This document shows positions 11,900 through 23,990 of a DNA stretch of 64,000 nucleotides, in pieces. Under the pieces are notes generated by a model. That model did not search any database. It was not told the origin of the DNA and was given only the letters and a program-made list of their open reading frames with translations. A program made the translations under genes and the position numbers. The DNA is from Pictodentalium vernedei. Taxonomy: Eukaryota > Mollusca > Scaphopoda > Dentaliida > Dentaliidae. How positions within the stretch are numbered: position 1 is the first letter of the stretch; every line of letters starts with the position of its first letter. The stretch lies in the NCBI GenBank assembly GCA_031216915.1, contig CM062296.1, forward strand, positions 449,190,287 through 449,254,286, given 5' to 3'.

Positions 11900-12110
11900 T
11901 TAACCCTTTAAACCCAAGAGGCCACTTTACTGGCCCAGGGACATGGTACGCCATACTCACATTAAAAAGGATGCCTGCTAAGTTAAGGGTGGGTTAGACC
12001 AATCAATATTTTCAACATACAGCCATCAGGCTGCATGTTGAAAATATTGATTGGTCTACCTCCAAATACTCTTCTGACATGAAAGATACCACCAGTGTTC
12101 AAAGGGTTAA
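11900..12110. mobile_element. MITE type D, TTAA-flanked, with 65-bp hairpin
   Basis: TTAACCCTTTAAACCC to GTTCAAAGGGTTAA. The centre is a near-perfect hairpin at 11995-12059 (GACCAATCAATATTTTCAAC and its complement). A second copy, at 62766-63233, carries a type A MITE in its middle. Confidence 0.7.
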
Positions 12111-12291
12111 GTTTATACTGAATTACCAGTGGTTTTTAGGTCAAAGAAGGTTTGGTGTCGATCATTGTCCTTGTCTCACCACTTATTTCGAGCTCTGGCA
12201 GTATCATCTTATTGCTTTGTAAGGTAAAGGGTTTATTTTATTTGCTTACTGAAATATAAATGAAGTAACATGAAAACCAGAAATGACATAC

Positions 12292-12422
12292 CTCAGCTCT
12301 ACATTTGAACAGCATGGTATTCCCTCCTTGTATCATCAGGGAAAATGAACCATCATCTGGAGCCATGTAAGAAGGATGCCATACAACTTCACAATCCAAG
12401 TCTCTGTTTGCTTCTACAGTAC
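12292..12422 (-). CDS. Host gene exon 9
   Basis: 131 bp, acceptor GGATTACAG and donor GTATGT (12286-12291). It encodes TVEANRDLDCEVVWHPSYMA and then PDDGSFSLMIQGGNTMLFKCRAE in the same frame, completing the second ASH-like repeat. The intron to its left in gene order (12423-22452) holds DIRS copy 2. Confidence 0.88.
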
Positions 12423-13998
12423 CTGTAATCCATTGAGTAAACAAAATTCTTACTATAAGGTAAATTAACTATCTCTTCATTGATTCCAATAATGTTCTCC
12501 CGCCTGAAAGAGTTTGTGTAAAACAATACATTCTGTCTTGTCTGACAAAAGTCCAGATAGCTCTCTCAAAAAAGATATACAAAGGAACCCTGTTCATTGA
12601 AAATCCATTTTGCCAGTGAAATTATGCAATTAACAGGAATTTGGTCATTTTCATGTATTTCAGAAATGATAGATAGAAATGGCTGTAAGTAGTGAGACCA
12701 AATAAGTCAAAAACAAGGGGAATTCATTGATTATCAGGAAAAGTTTTCAACATATGATATGACTTTTTTATTCAGTTAACACTAGTTTATTCTATAACCC
12801 ACTTGCAACTAGTCAAATTTGTACTGAAGGTATGGTACATTTTTTTGTGTTTGGAAGTTATATTCAGTTGACAGGATTGTCCAATTAAGAGAGAGAATTA
12901 AGTGGGGTCCACTGTTTGAAATAATTAAACAACCTCTTCACTGATTCCAATATTAGTCAGTGAGCTCAGTCAAAGAAAATATAATTGATTAGTTTTGGAA
13001 TGCTCATGAGGTCAAATAACCCTGCTGATGGCTTTAAAATTTGCTTTGAGATTGAATGTTAAGGACATGTGACCCTCATGCAATAAACTGGATTCAGCAC
13101 AATAAACATTGCATATATTCTTCCCAAAACACAGGTTATCACAAGATCACTAGGAGTGTGCTTGATAAGTTCCTTCCATTGATCTTTTGGAAGATATGTT
13201 TTGAAAAATGGAAAAGAAAAAAATTGACAAAAACAGAAATGAAAGAAAAGGCTGTCACTGCAATTAACTAAACATTAAAATCTTTCTGTATATTAAATTT
13301 CTGTTGTTTGTTAACTCAAATATACCATCACTTAACCACTGAGGCCTGGAGATTTTCATGCTTTTTGCTATTCTACACCTTCTGATTTTGCAGCCTTAAC
13401 AAATGCCAAGGTCCTAAGAAAGCAACTTGGAAATATTTAAAGACTACAACTGGAGGCAACTGTTTTGTTGCATTAAAAGTTGAAAGTGACAAAAGTCATA
13501 ATTAAGTTGTGAAGGTGTGAAACATTTGGCCCAAACTGGCCAGCGCTATTCACAAAAATCACAATTCAAGTTTATGTTTTTCATTTTTTGTCTCAAAAAC
13601 ATAGCTTTTAACTCCTCATTAAAACGAGCTCATTGAGCTCATTCCAATGAGGTGGCATAAGCTATGTTTTAGACGGAAAAAATGAAAAAAAGTTAAAAAA
13701 TTTATAGTAATTTATATATTTGTTATACTTACCAATGACCCAGACATAGCTGGCTGGTGCTAAATCTTAAAATTCTAGGGCCAAACACAAATTTTTGCCC
13801 CCCAATCCTCAAAATTTGCATCTAAAACCAAAAGAAATCATGTCCTGAAGGTCCTCCATAATTTGCCCTCACTGCGCATGAGCAGTGTCAAGGACATCCC
13901 GAAATTGGCGCCAATTATCATTCTTATAAGCAGTGCCTGGTCAGCGCTATGTACTCAGCGGGGAGGTATGAGTTCCCAACTCCTGGGAGGGCCATCCC

Positions 13999-14089
13999 CG
14001 TCTTGGTCATTGGTAAGTATAAAAAATATATAAATTACTATAAATTTTTTAACATTTTTATACTGTACCAATGACCCAGACATAGCTGA
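13999..14089. repeat. DIRS copy 2 internal complementary region
   Basis: GGTCATTGGTAAGTATAAAA is followed by the left-end complement ending TTTTTTAAC at 14053, then the right-end complement ATTTTTATACTGTACC. Same layout as copy 3, and the right-end part is a perfect match to the copy's own right terminus. Confidence 0.9.
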
Positions 14090-14687
14090 ATAGTAAAAAG
14101 GCTGGAGGGCCTAGGACATAGAGGAAAATCCAATAAGCTCAACTATATCAATAGAGTCAACCCCTCAAGGAGAAAAGGAGTATTAGGCTTTACATGTATC
14201 TTTCTTATTTTATAATAAATTAGAAAGATACAACACCCTTCATAATTGAGCACAATAACATTCATGTTCTCTATTAACATCCAGTATAACCCCTTATACT
14301 AATTATTTTTAAAGTAAGCCAATAAATAAAGTTAGTCCAGAGAATTGAGACTCTTTATATTCTTTTAAAAGTGTCCGAGGATTGTATATTAATGCCCGTT
14401 TGACACTTGACATATACAAATGCTTCACACCGAGCTACGCTTTAAAAATATGACATGAATGAATTTTTAGCATTAATATTACACTTTAAAACCATCCCGG
14501 TAACAACTCAGAATTACTGACTCCGGAGGAGGAATCCCCTTGCTTTTCACTATAAAGCAGGTGACCTAAGGGAACACCCTCCCCCCCCCCTTCCCCTTGC
14601 CCTGGGTCAAATAGCCCAGAGCGAAGAGGGCAGCAGGACGGAGTCACTGCTGGAACAGAAAGCCTGCATAACTATAGTTGCAACTGT

Positions 14688-15800
14688 TTAGTGGACGACA
14701 TTCTGAGCAACAGATAACGGACCTAAACAATGCAGGTCTCCAGAAATGGACTCAATATTTCTGAGATAAAAATTTGTGAATGTGGATGGCTGAGACCAAT
14801 AAGCAGCCTTCATTAAATCTGTAATAGCAACACTATTTGCGTAAGCCCAAGATGTAGAAAGAGCTCTTACTTCATGAGCCGAGATCTTAAGCACAGACTG
14901 CTGAGTAGAAGATAGATTATCATAAGCAGTACGGATAGTTAATTGAATCCATCTAGCAATAGAATGGACCGAAATGTCCTTTCTATTAGGCATCAGAGAC
15001 AGAAAGAAGCGTTTTCGTCCCTTTCTGATAAACTGAGATCTTTGTTTATAAATTCGTAAAGCTCTAACAGGACAGAGTAAAGGCCTACGCCAGTCTGAAG
15101 ATGGCAGAGCCTTAATAACAATATGTTCCGGATATTTATTAGGAGCCTGATTCTTAGCTAAAAATCCAACATTAGTAGTGAAGGTGATAGTGTTCCCGAC
15201 ACTACGATAGTGAGAATCGTCCACCGATAGTGCATGAAGCTCACTGACTCTTCCAGCAGAAGAGAAAAAAGCTAAGAGAAAAGCTGTCTTATAAGACAAG
15301 AATTTGAAATCTACTGTCCCAAGAGGCTCAAATGGCTTTTCCTTCAGTTTAAGAAGAACCCAAGCTAAATTCCACTTAGGAATTAATCTAAGAGTTCTGG
15401 GTCTATTTATCGAGAAGTTTCTAACTAACTTAGATAAAGAGACATTAGATCCAATTTGTAAACTATCATGGTGTGCATAGGTATCAGATAACATAGACCT
15501 ATAACCCTTAATAGTAACAGGCTGCAGTTTGATCTCGTCAAACAAGTATACTAGAAAGTTTGCAATATCTGGTACGGAGGGATCTAAAATATCAACAGAA
15601 TGATCCCTACACCAATGACGAAAAACCTTCCACTTAGCCACATAGTTTAGCGAAGAGGAGGTCCTCCTACAGTTAGAAATCGCGTCCACTGCTCGTCCTG
15701 TAAAGTGCTTGCCATGCAAGAAGGACCGCACAACGGAAATACGCGAAGGTTGAGACCTTGCGGGTTGTGATGAAGTTGACGCGATTTCCCCTGCAAAAGA
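14688..15800 (-). CDS. DIRS copy 2 tyrosine recombinase domain
   Basis: The open frame ends FYLRNIESISGDLHCLGPLS and then AQNVVH. The active-site boxes are visible: the first Arg in SELHALSVDDSHY context (here AGRVSEL after a short insertion, against ARRVSEL in copies 3 and 4), HEVRALSTSWA (HxxR), and Trp followed by the Tyr of FTNFYLRN. In this copy the upstream deletion places RNase H and YR in one continuous frame (to 16499), unlike the other copies, so that fusion is probably a decay product. Confidence 0.78.
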   Translation of the reverse strand, partial: SFAGEIASTSSQPARSQPSRISVVRSFLHGKHFTGRAVDAISNCRRTSSSLNYVAKWKVFRHWCRDHSVDILDPSVPDIANFLVYLFDEIKLQPVTIKGYRSMLSDTYAHHDSLQIGSNVSLSKLVRNFSINRPRTLRLIPKWNLAWVLLKLKEKPFEPLGTVDFKFLSYKTAFLLAFFSSAGRVSELHALSVDDSHYRSVGNTITFTTNVGFLAKNQAPNKYPEHIVIKALPSSDWRRPLLCPVRALRIYKQRSQFIRKGRKRFFLSLMPNRKDISVHSIARWIQLTIRTAYDNLSSTQQSVLKISAHEVRALSTSWAYANSVAITDLMKAAYWSQPSTFTNFYLRNIESISGDLHCLGPLSVAQNVVH

Positions 15801-15829
15801 AGATCCTCCCTCCCACAGCAGACACCTGA

Positions 15830-17655
15830 GTAGATTTATCCACGGCCTCTGTGGAGACAGAGATGCTACCAACAGAATCTTGCATTGAGATTGTTTTATC
15901 TTTAGCAACACTTGCTGAATTAACGGCGCTGGAGGATACGCATATCCTATCATTCCGTCCCATGAGATCGACAGAGCGTCTACTGCATATGGTGACACAT
16001 ATGTCTGCAACTGATTGTTGAGATGTGTCGCAAATAAGTCTATCATTGGCCGTTCCCATTGGTAGCAAATCTGGTTGAATACCTGTTTGTTGAGAGTCCA
16101 CTCTGACGGCAACAAACGACCCTTTCGTGAAAGGGAGTCTGCTAGTACATTCAGACGACCCGGTATATGACGGACAGAAAGTAGAACTTGATGTTCTAGA
16201 GCAAACAGAAGGATTCTTTCCGTTAAATTGAATAACGGAACGGAATGAGTGCCTCCCTGGTTCCGGATATACGCCACTACTGTCGTATTGTCGGACAGGA
16301 TTTGGACATGAGCTTTGTGAATAACGTCCATCCAATGGCGTAACGCAAGCCAAATTGACATCATTTCCTTGATGTTTATGTGCTTGCTTAGAAACTGTGG
16401 ATCCCAAAGACCCTGGCACCTCAAATCCATTGGGATCAATGTTGCACCCCAACCTGTTTGACTGGCATCCGTCATAATCGTAAAACTCGGATCCGTCAAC
16501 TGCAGCGGAACTCCCTGAGTTAACCACTAAATGTTTGCCCAAGTCTGAATCTCTTGTTTCACTTGATCTGACAAGAGAACGTCTGTATCGAGCGAATGAA
16601 TCTTCACACTCCAATTCTGAGTCAAGAAAATTTGGAGAGGACGAGTGCGCAACCGCCCCATCGGAATGAGATCCGCAGCGGCTCCGCACAGACCTAACAG
16701 TCTCATGAACTCCCTCGCTGTGACTTTGTCTGCATGAAGACAATAGCGAGCGTAACAACTGATTAACTTCGCTCTGGTTAACGGCAGACGAACGAGATTG
16801 TTGTGCGTCTCGAAGCTCATTCCCAGATGAGTGAATGACTTGGACGGCACCAGATCCCACTTCTCCTCGTTTATAACAAAACCGAGACGTCGGAGCAATA
16901 GAAGCAGATTCTGCACATCGTTCTGAAGCGTTAACTCGTTGCCGTACCTCTGAAGAATGTCGTCCAGGTAGGCCGACGTTACCGCAGACGAATGAGCTCG
17001 GAAATACATCATTACTGAGTTCATTACTCGAGTGAAAGCCCAGGGCGCTAGATTCAATCCGAAGCACATCGCCCAGAATTGATACACAACTCCTAGGACT
17101 GTGAAGCATAGATACTTTCTGAATGTCGGATCTACCATGACGTGAAAGTACGCATCTTTGAGATCTATGCTTGTAGCATAATCGTTCACCCGAATACTCG
17201 CTCTGACCGATCGAATCGTCTCCATATAGAACTTCGGATTGACGATCAGCTTGTTTATCCAGCTCAAATCTATGACTGGACGGAACGAGCCGTCTGGTTT
17301 CGGAACCAGAAATAGATGGCTGTAGAACCCCGGTGATTCCTGGTCTTCTACGACCTCTACCGCGTTCTTCATCAAAAGAGACTGCAGCTCCGATAAAAGA
17401 GCATCTCTTTTCTGCGGATTTGATGGAAGTTGAGTCCATTTTGGACTTCGAGTTAATGGAGGCTTTCGTTTGAAGGATATTCTTAGTCCTTCCGAAATCA
17501 CCCCTCTCACCCAAGGGTCGTCCGAAATCGACGCCCACTCTTCTGTAAAACTCGACAACCTTCCGCCAACCGGAACACGATAGAGGTTCAAACCATCACC
17601 TCCTGGATCTGCGAGGCCTGTGGGAGGAGAAACCACGTCCTCCACGACCCACGCC
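15830..17655 (-). pseudogene. DIRS copy 2 RT/RNase H/methyltransferase-like, one nonsense codon
   Basis: The +1 frame relative to gag. The RT palm SIDLKDAYFHVMV and SAYLDDILQRYG are intact. A CAG-to-TAG change at 16527-16529 breaks the NIQWLTQGVPLQL segment between RT and RNase H. RNase H (TIMTDASQTGWGA, EMMSIWLAL, ILSDNTTVV) and GYAYPPAPLIQ follow, with six residues missing in the C-terminal domain. A small deletion near 15815 then fuses this frame to the recombinase. Confidence 0.85.
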
Positions 17656-19734
17656 TCGTCCCGTCAACCTCGGGACGTCAGACCGGTTGTCTCGGCCCAA
17701 AGAACGTCCCGCACGTGAATCGCTGCCTTGACGGTCTCTAGAATAAGACCAAGAGGCCGCAAAGGAACCTCTATAGGAACCTCTCTTGGGCGTATTTGTC
17801 CCAGAAGTGCCTGTCTTACTCTTATCTGCTGAATCCGACTTTTTAGAAGCGGATTTAAAAAGCAGAGAATCCGAAGCTTTCTTAGTAATTTTATCATAGA
17901 TTGCTGAAAGCTTGCCATCGAAGAGAAGCTCTCCGGAGACCGAAGCGACTCTGAGAGAGTTCTTCACCTTACTAACCACGCGTGTGGATGTAGCTAGGGC
18001 TGCGTCACGTCTAACCAACTCCAGATTTGCCACTGAAAGGGCGGAGTTATACGTGGAATAAGCCACTGCCCTTGAAAGAAGTCTTAATGAGGATTGTATA
18101 TCCTGGAAATCTTTCCCTTGAAGACGCAGTGATAACGCCTTTGTAAGGTGGTCTGCATATGATAAAGCGTCTAAGCTGGCTCTGTTAGACGTAATTGTCG
18201 TTTCCAACACCGTGGTTGGAATGGACATAGACGACGGTAATGACAATTCCAAGTCTTCCGCCTCGTCGTCTAGACGCAGAGGAACTCTCGGTATGCCCTG
18301 TCCTGCCGTATCGAATTTATTCCTTGAATTGATGAAAGGCAGGTAAAGAGCATTGGCGGACAAGAAACCAGCTTTGCCTGTTTTGGAAGCCAGCTTAAAG
18401 ATAGCGTCGTTCAGTAATTCGAATGTTCTTGTGACATTATTGGACTGAGACGGAAACTCAGGGACGATGTCTCTGAACCGCTCAAAAAATTCAGTGTCCA
18501 ATGACGCTATCAGTCTCTTGTCTGGTATCGCAGCAGTCTGGCCCGACGGAACAACTTGAGGAAGGTAGTGCTGGATGAAATCTACAGCAGCTTTATGTTG
18601 TTCCGAAAGGGATAGCTCCAAGTCCTCAATATCCCTTTCGCCATCCGGTCGGACCTCATGATGTTTCCGGTTGTCCGCACCCGATGCTTCAGCGGAGCGT
18701 ACCAACCCAGCGCCATCGGATAATTCCTGATCCGACAACGATTCTGTCGTTTGCTGGGATGCTGCGATAATTTGTGCTATCTGAGTAGTTCGTCCGTCAT
18801 CGAGGCCTGCGGAGTAGCGGTCTTTCGCTGCTTAGCTGCCGGAAAGCTCCGCATCAACTGACTCCCGCATACTTCTCTTATGCGAACGTCCGGAGTCTAC
18901 CGGCCTCTTGTCCCTGGCTACCGGATGGCGTGACCTGGTCGCCATTGAATCCCTGATCGGCGAAGCTGGCTGAATATCTGCGGTCACGTAGCCAAGGTGC
19001 GGTCGTGTGCGCTGCTGAGAGGATGAGGAAGCCTGAACAGTCTCTCCGGACTGCCTATATAACGGAGCGTCCCGGGCGGCGGACGTATGCTCTGCTTGCG
19101 AAACATTTTGTACCACAACATCTGGTCCCAGATGTTGTTGTACGAGAGAGGGGCCTCTCTCGCTCGTGGCCCGGCTGGACCTGGACGAGCTAGGAACCGG
19201 ACTACAAGGCTTCCTCCGATCTCTCCTCTTATCCGCCGTCACCTGGTGTGCACCTAGTATGTTTATAGTGCTCGCATCACCCAAAACTCCTTCCTGGACC
19301 GCAACGGACGAACCCGGCTGCCGAACCAATCGGTGAATGGACGCTACACCAGGCGAGCTAGCGGACGACAGCGCCGTCGATCCTACTAGGGACCTCTTAG
19401 GCAACTGGCGTATCTCCATGAGCACTTTTGCCGCTAGCTCTTCATTAGATTGTGACGACGGAAGCGCACCTTTGGAAGATAACATGGAAACATCACCCTG
19501 TTCTTGTTCCTCTGAAATAGAAACTGATAGACTAGAGTGACCCTGCGGAGAAAGGACCGGCATAGCCCTTTCCCCGCTAACAACACACTGTGACACACGT
19601 TTCCAATGTTTGTCATCCCAAAATTCACATACTGAACAGGAGTTAGTGCGAGTACACTGACTACAATTAATACAATGATCATGAAAGTCAGAGGAAGATT
19701 TCCTCTCATTACAATTTGAACAATATCCTTTCAT
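17596..19734 (-). pseudogene. DIRS copy 2 gag, two compensating frameshifts
   Basis: The start Met at 19734 opens MKGYCSNCNERKSSSDFHDH. Relative to copy 3 there is a +1 insertion near 18840 (creating TAA after AELSGS) and a -1 deletion near 18785, after which the frame continues to the conserved TGA at 17596-17598. The C-terminal half holds the conserved LSYADHLTKALSLRLQGKDF block and a G/R-rich tail ending RRPRRSRR. Confidence 0.85.
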
Positions 19735-20039
19735 TGTGAAAAGACAACAAAAAGTCCTAGTATCCACACGAACCCCTGAACACAAAGATACATAATAACA
19801 TGATCCATTAACATTGAAAAAACAATTGAAATCAAAAATAAATTTTGAAAAAATATTTTTTCAGCAAAGCCCAAGTTTCTGAAAAGTAACATTGAGCCCC
19901 AATGGATCCCAAGCCTAAGTAAGGACAAAAATTTTAAAATTATTTTAAATAATTAATGCAACACTTTTGAATAATAATAATGTATCTTGTAATAAGATAA
20001 ACTAGTACAAAGGCAAAAAGCCCCCCTCAAAAGAGACTG

Positions 20040-20826
20040 TTGCCAATGTAAACAAGAAGTGTATAAACACCAGAAAACATGACTCCAGGCACTGACAATC
20101 CTGGCCCGAAATCAGTTACCAAAATAAACACTATCTGATGCAAAACAGAGACTTCCAGGGAAGAATCTGCAGAACATCAGATGGTAGATGCAGAATACTA
20201 CGTCTAAACACCCATGGGTGAGAACGTAAACATGGGGAAAATAACAGAATTCATTCTGTTACCAAGCTAATTCTCCCAAGAAATTTTAGGAGTAATCTTA
20301 CTCAAAAATATGCCAAAAGCATGGGAGAATAGCAAGGGGGGAATTAAAGGACAAGGGGAGAGGAAACACTGAATAAGCAGTGCAACTTAGCAAGAATGAC
20401 AACAACAGGCCCATGCCTCGAAAATAGGCAACTTAACATAATTTCATTAGAAAATTTTAAGTTACAGCCCTGAATATTTTCTGTCACTCCTTTTTCCTCT
20501 CCTCCTTTTATATCCTCCTTAGAATCACCATTTCTCCAATATTTATGTGTCTGGCATCATTTAAACTGAGATTTACAAGCACAAAGATCAGTGAGATAAC
20601 TGATGAAGGGCCAAACAGAGAATGATAATTGGCGCCAATTTCGGAACGTCCTTGACACTGCACATGCGCAGTGAGGGCAAAGTATGGAGGACCTTCAGGA
20701 CATGATTTCTTTTGCTTTTAGATGCAAATTTTGGGGATTGGGGGGCAAAAATTTGTGTTTGGTCCTAGAATTTTAAGAGGTAGCACCAGCCAGCTATGTC
20801 TGGGTCATTGGTACAGTATAAAAATT
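20040..20826 (-). other. DIRS 5' untranslated leader (copy 2; equivalents in copies 3 and 4)
   Basis: Between the inverted repeat and the gag ATG each full copy has about 0.9 kb without an open frame. It contains conserved blocks such as ACACCCATGGGTGAGAACGT and GGGAGAATAGCAAGGGGGG. Equivalent stretches: 33010-33890 and 52590-53480. No further signal recognised. Confidence 0.5.
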
Positions 20827-22252
20827 TAGTTATTCACAAATTTTATTTGCAAGTGTCGTCTAACTTTCGTGTTAAATAAAGGATTATACAATTTTATAAC
20901 ATTTCACAAAAAATGTACAAAACAAGATAATAAATGACTTTCTATTTGAAGCAATAAAAAATATCTTGCATACTTTCAATTATGTTAACCCTTTACCTTA
21001 TTCACAAAAATTACCATTAAAATTTCATTATTTTTTTGAATTGTGGCTTCCAAAACATAGTTTTTAGACCCTCATTGCATGCGCTCATAACGCTCACTCC
21101 AATAGGCAGTCAAATGCTATGTTTTTAAAGAAAAAATGAAATTATTTTTATTTCTCCTTATTTTTAGTTATTCAGGAACATTACTTTTGCAAGTGCCATC
21201 TTCTAGTCATGTTTGTTTAAAGAGTTAATAGGCACTGTTAAGATAAAAAATTCCGAAGAACCAGTAAATCTGAACATTAACAAACATCCAAGCATGAATA
21301 AACATATTAAAGGTATAAACCTGTCATAAAGCAAATTGAATTTTCATTTATGCATGGAAGATCTACAGTTTAACACTTTATCTAATGTAGTAGCCATAAC
21401 TGATAAGCACTATTTACAAGAATTTTTCCTCAAAAACATAACTATGACCCTTGATTGTAACAAGCTTCTTGCAATGATGAGTCATAAGCTATATTTCTGA
21501 GGCAAAAATATGCAAATTGCCACTATTTTAACACATTTTCTTTTACAGTGTTATCTTCTATTTGTGTTATGCAAACAGTGTTAACACAACTTTTGAAAAC
21601 AGGTCACAGTTTTTTCAACACAGCATAAGCAGCATTTAAATAAAGCCCTGCAAATCTCAGATTGAGAATTGGATAGAATTTTGAATTCAAATCAGGCAGG
21701 GGATTTTGAATCGAATCAAGTCTCTAATCAAATCGCACTGCTTTTCAAGTTGTAGATATTGAACCTTCTTACCATATAGCAAATATTGTCGGTCTTCACT
21801 CAAGTACTGTATTCAATGGTGACTTGTCTGTTTGGGCAATTCAATGAAATTAGAGATGTTATATGCCAAATGTCAAAAGATTCTAATTAATGGTTCTGGA
21901 GAAGATGTTTTTAATTTTGGAAAACAATTTATGTCCCCGTTGTCATGGCAACTTTATATGAACAAACTTGAATTGACATATGATAAGGAACATGCATGTC
22001 AAATTTGGTTCAACTCGGTCCAGTGATTTATGAGAAGTTGATAATGTAAAGTTTATGCCAGATGGTTGACAGACAGATGGACAACAGATGGACAGATGGA
22101 CAGGAAGTGATCACTTACCACCACCCTCCCATACTGTGACATGACCCCCTCCCCCCCCCCCCCCAACTTTCAGTCAGGGGAGCTAAAAACAATATTCTAG
22201 AATCAGAAAAAAGTAGTTTAGGTAACAGAATCTCCTTGACCTCTTCTCCTGC

Positions 22253-22283
22253 CATCAGGTCTCCTGTACAGGAGACCTGGTGA
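22253..22283. repeat. Short perfect palindrome, family G
   Basis: CAGGTCTCCTG joined to CAGGAGACCTG around TA. A second copy at 37298-37327 (CCAGTCTCCTGTACAGGAGA) shares the flanking GATAGAA. Old hairpin-element centres. Confidence 0.55.
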
Positions 22284-22452
22284 TAGAAGAACACTTCAAA
22301 AGGATACACTTGGTATTTTGTTGATAACATCTCAACAATTTGAAACTTTTAGAAACAGCTGGAGATGACTTGAATCATTGGCATTATTTTGTATCAAGTC
22401 AAATTTTAAAGCTTCACAGGGCTCTGCGTTTTATGACAATAATCATACATAC

Positions 22453-22697
22453 CTGTTGCAGGCCTTATCGAAAATGCTGTTCCTTTCTCATCCAAGTTAG
22501 GTGCCCAGGTAAACTCAGCAGGATAATTTAGTCGATTGTGAAGTGTCACGTAACTCCTGAACCCAGCTTCTGCAGGTAGATTATATGTTGGCCTGATGAC
22601 CAGTTCTTCAGTTGACAATTCCAATGACACAGGTACTACTTCAGCTAACACTGTGACATGATCTTTATAATTACTATTCACCGTGTAAGATACAGAC
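22453..22697 (-). CDS. Host gene exon 8, second ASH-like repeat
   Basis: 245 bp, acceptor TTTTCAG and donor GTATGT (22447-22452). It encodes SVSYTVNSNYKDHVTVLAEV, then a new repeat starting SLELSTEELVIRP and reaching FSIRPATG. Good beta-strand periodicity. One base is left over and forms Gly with the next exon. Confidence 0.88.
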
Positions 22698-22924
22698 CTG
22701 AAAATCACATAATTCAATAAAATTACATCAATTTTTTCATATTACATAGCACAAGAATATTAATGGTGCTTCTGTTGAATTGATGCTTTCCCAAACTGAA
22801 AATGAGGGGAGGTATTTAACTTGTGAAATGTTAAGCTTATATCAAAAAGGTTTCTGTTTGTAAAAAGTATTTTTCTCACAGTTAATTGAAGAGGGGCTGT
22901 TTTGTTTATAAACAGATGATCTCT

Positions 22925-23335
22925 AATGAATCAGGATTTGGTATGAAATTTCTGAACTGAGTTCTCTAAAATCGATATGCATCTCAGATCAATTGTATTG
23001 AAAGAGGTTCAGAAATTTCATATCAAATCTTGACGAACTTTAGATACATTTTATCATCTAATGTGTGATTTAATCCTTTTTCCAACAAAATCATCTCCGA
23101 TAACAAGCCAGAAAATAAGACTGTCATCTGCAAAATGAGGTCCCCAGAGGGTGAATTTAGTGATGCTACCCTGCACAGTTGGGTACCATCACTAAATTTA
23201 CCCTCTGTGAACCTCAATCTGAATCAGGGTCTCAAACTAAACAGAAAGAGGTACTCAGAGGATAAATTTGCCCACTGTATGGGATAGCATCATCAAATTC
23301 ACCCTCTGGGAATCTCATTCTGCAAATGTCAGACT
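22925..23335. repeat. Cluster of three hairpins
   Basis: Hairpin 1: GGTATGAAATTTCTGAAC (22937) with GTTCAGAAATTTCATATC (23008). Hairpin 2: AGAGGGTGAATTTAGTGATG (23147) with CATCACTAAATTTACCCTCT. Hairpin 3: GAGGATAAATTTG with CAAATTCACCCTCTGGG. Outer arms AAGACTGTCATCTGCA and TGCAAATGTCAGACTG also pair. Confidence 0.6.
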
Positions 23336-23339
23336 GTTT

Positions 23340-23990
23340 ATTTTCAGGCCTGTCCAATAATAACAAGAGACCCTATGTTTTACCTGATGTGATTGACAAG
23401 CGTCTTCAATGTAAACTGAAGGCAGATCTACAAGACCACACATCAGTGGATGATCTAGCCACTAAATTTTCTGGCTTCTTCACAATTAAAACTGACATCA
23501 TTCGGGCTAATTTCAGTCCAGCTGTGCAAGCTGATATTTCATCACAGCCTCATCCATCTCATATAGTGTTGGCAACTCTTGAATCATTCAGGTTGCTTAA
23601 ACATGATGAGTTGACTGAGGTTGAAGGCATCATCCAAACAATGTAAGCTCGATGTTATTCTGAAAAAAACTACTTAAAGCTTCCCTTCCTGATCTTATGC
23701 CATGTCTCCTGTACACTGTGAAAAAGCCAGTTACATCAGGAGTTTTTCAATTATCTGTGGAACAGGATCTCATTACACCACTCATGAAGAAGGCTGGCTT
23801 CGACCAAAAAATTCTAAAATACTATCATCCCCTTTCAGATCTTTCAATTTGTCCAAAGTAGTGAAGCATTCAGTTGCTGAGCAGATTCATGAACACAAGC
23901 TAAACCAAAAGATGCTGTCAAAACACATTTATTACAGTAGGTATTCACATTCTATTGAAGATGTATGATTGTGATCCATTCCTTGAAATA
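23340..23990 (+). pseudogene. LINE ORF2 relic (CR1/L2-like), frames broken
   Basis: The plus strand has an open piece at 23326-23646 with KRLQCKLKADLQDHTSVDD, LATKFSGFF and LLKHDELTEVEGIIQT, resembling the linker between endonuclease and RT in CR1/L2-type LINEs. Further on, in shifted frames, come DPLYTVKK-like and YYHPLSDLS, then KVVKHSVAEQIHEH, the usual NYRPVSNLSFLSKVVEK region of RT. No complete domain; antisense to the host gene, in an intron. Confidence 0.55.

Larger units (their letters stand above)
13692..20825 (-). mobile_element. DIRS copy 2 (subfamily A), 7.13 kb, mutated
   Basis: The left end is GTTAAAAAATTTATAG and the right end TATAAAAAT. It is inserted in a type B MITE, whose two halves flank it (up to 13691 and from 20826). 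It has inverted terminal repeats, and an internal complementary region at 13999-14089. Gag, RT and YR are recognisable but carry two frameshifts, one nonsense codon and small deletions. Confidence 0.93.

Noticed and set aside
14688..16499. Single 603-aa RNase H-recombinase fusion in DIRS copy 2
   Set aside because: The fusion arises from a small deletion near 15815 absent in copies 3 and 4, so I treat it as decay and not the native arrangement.
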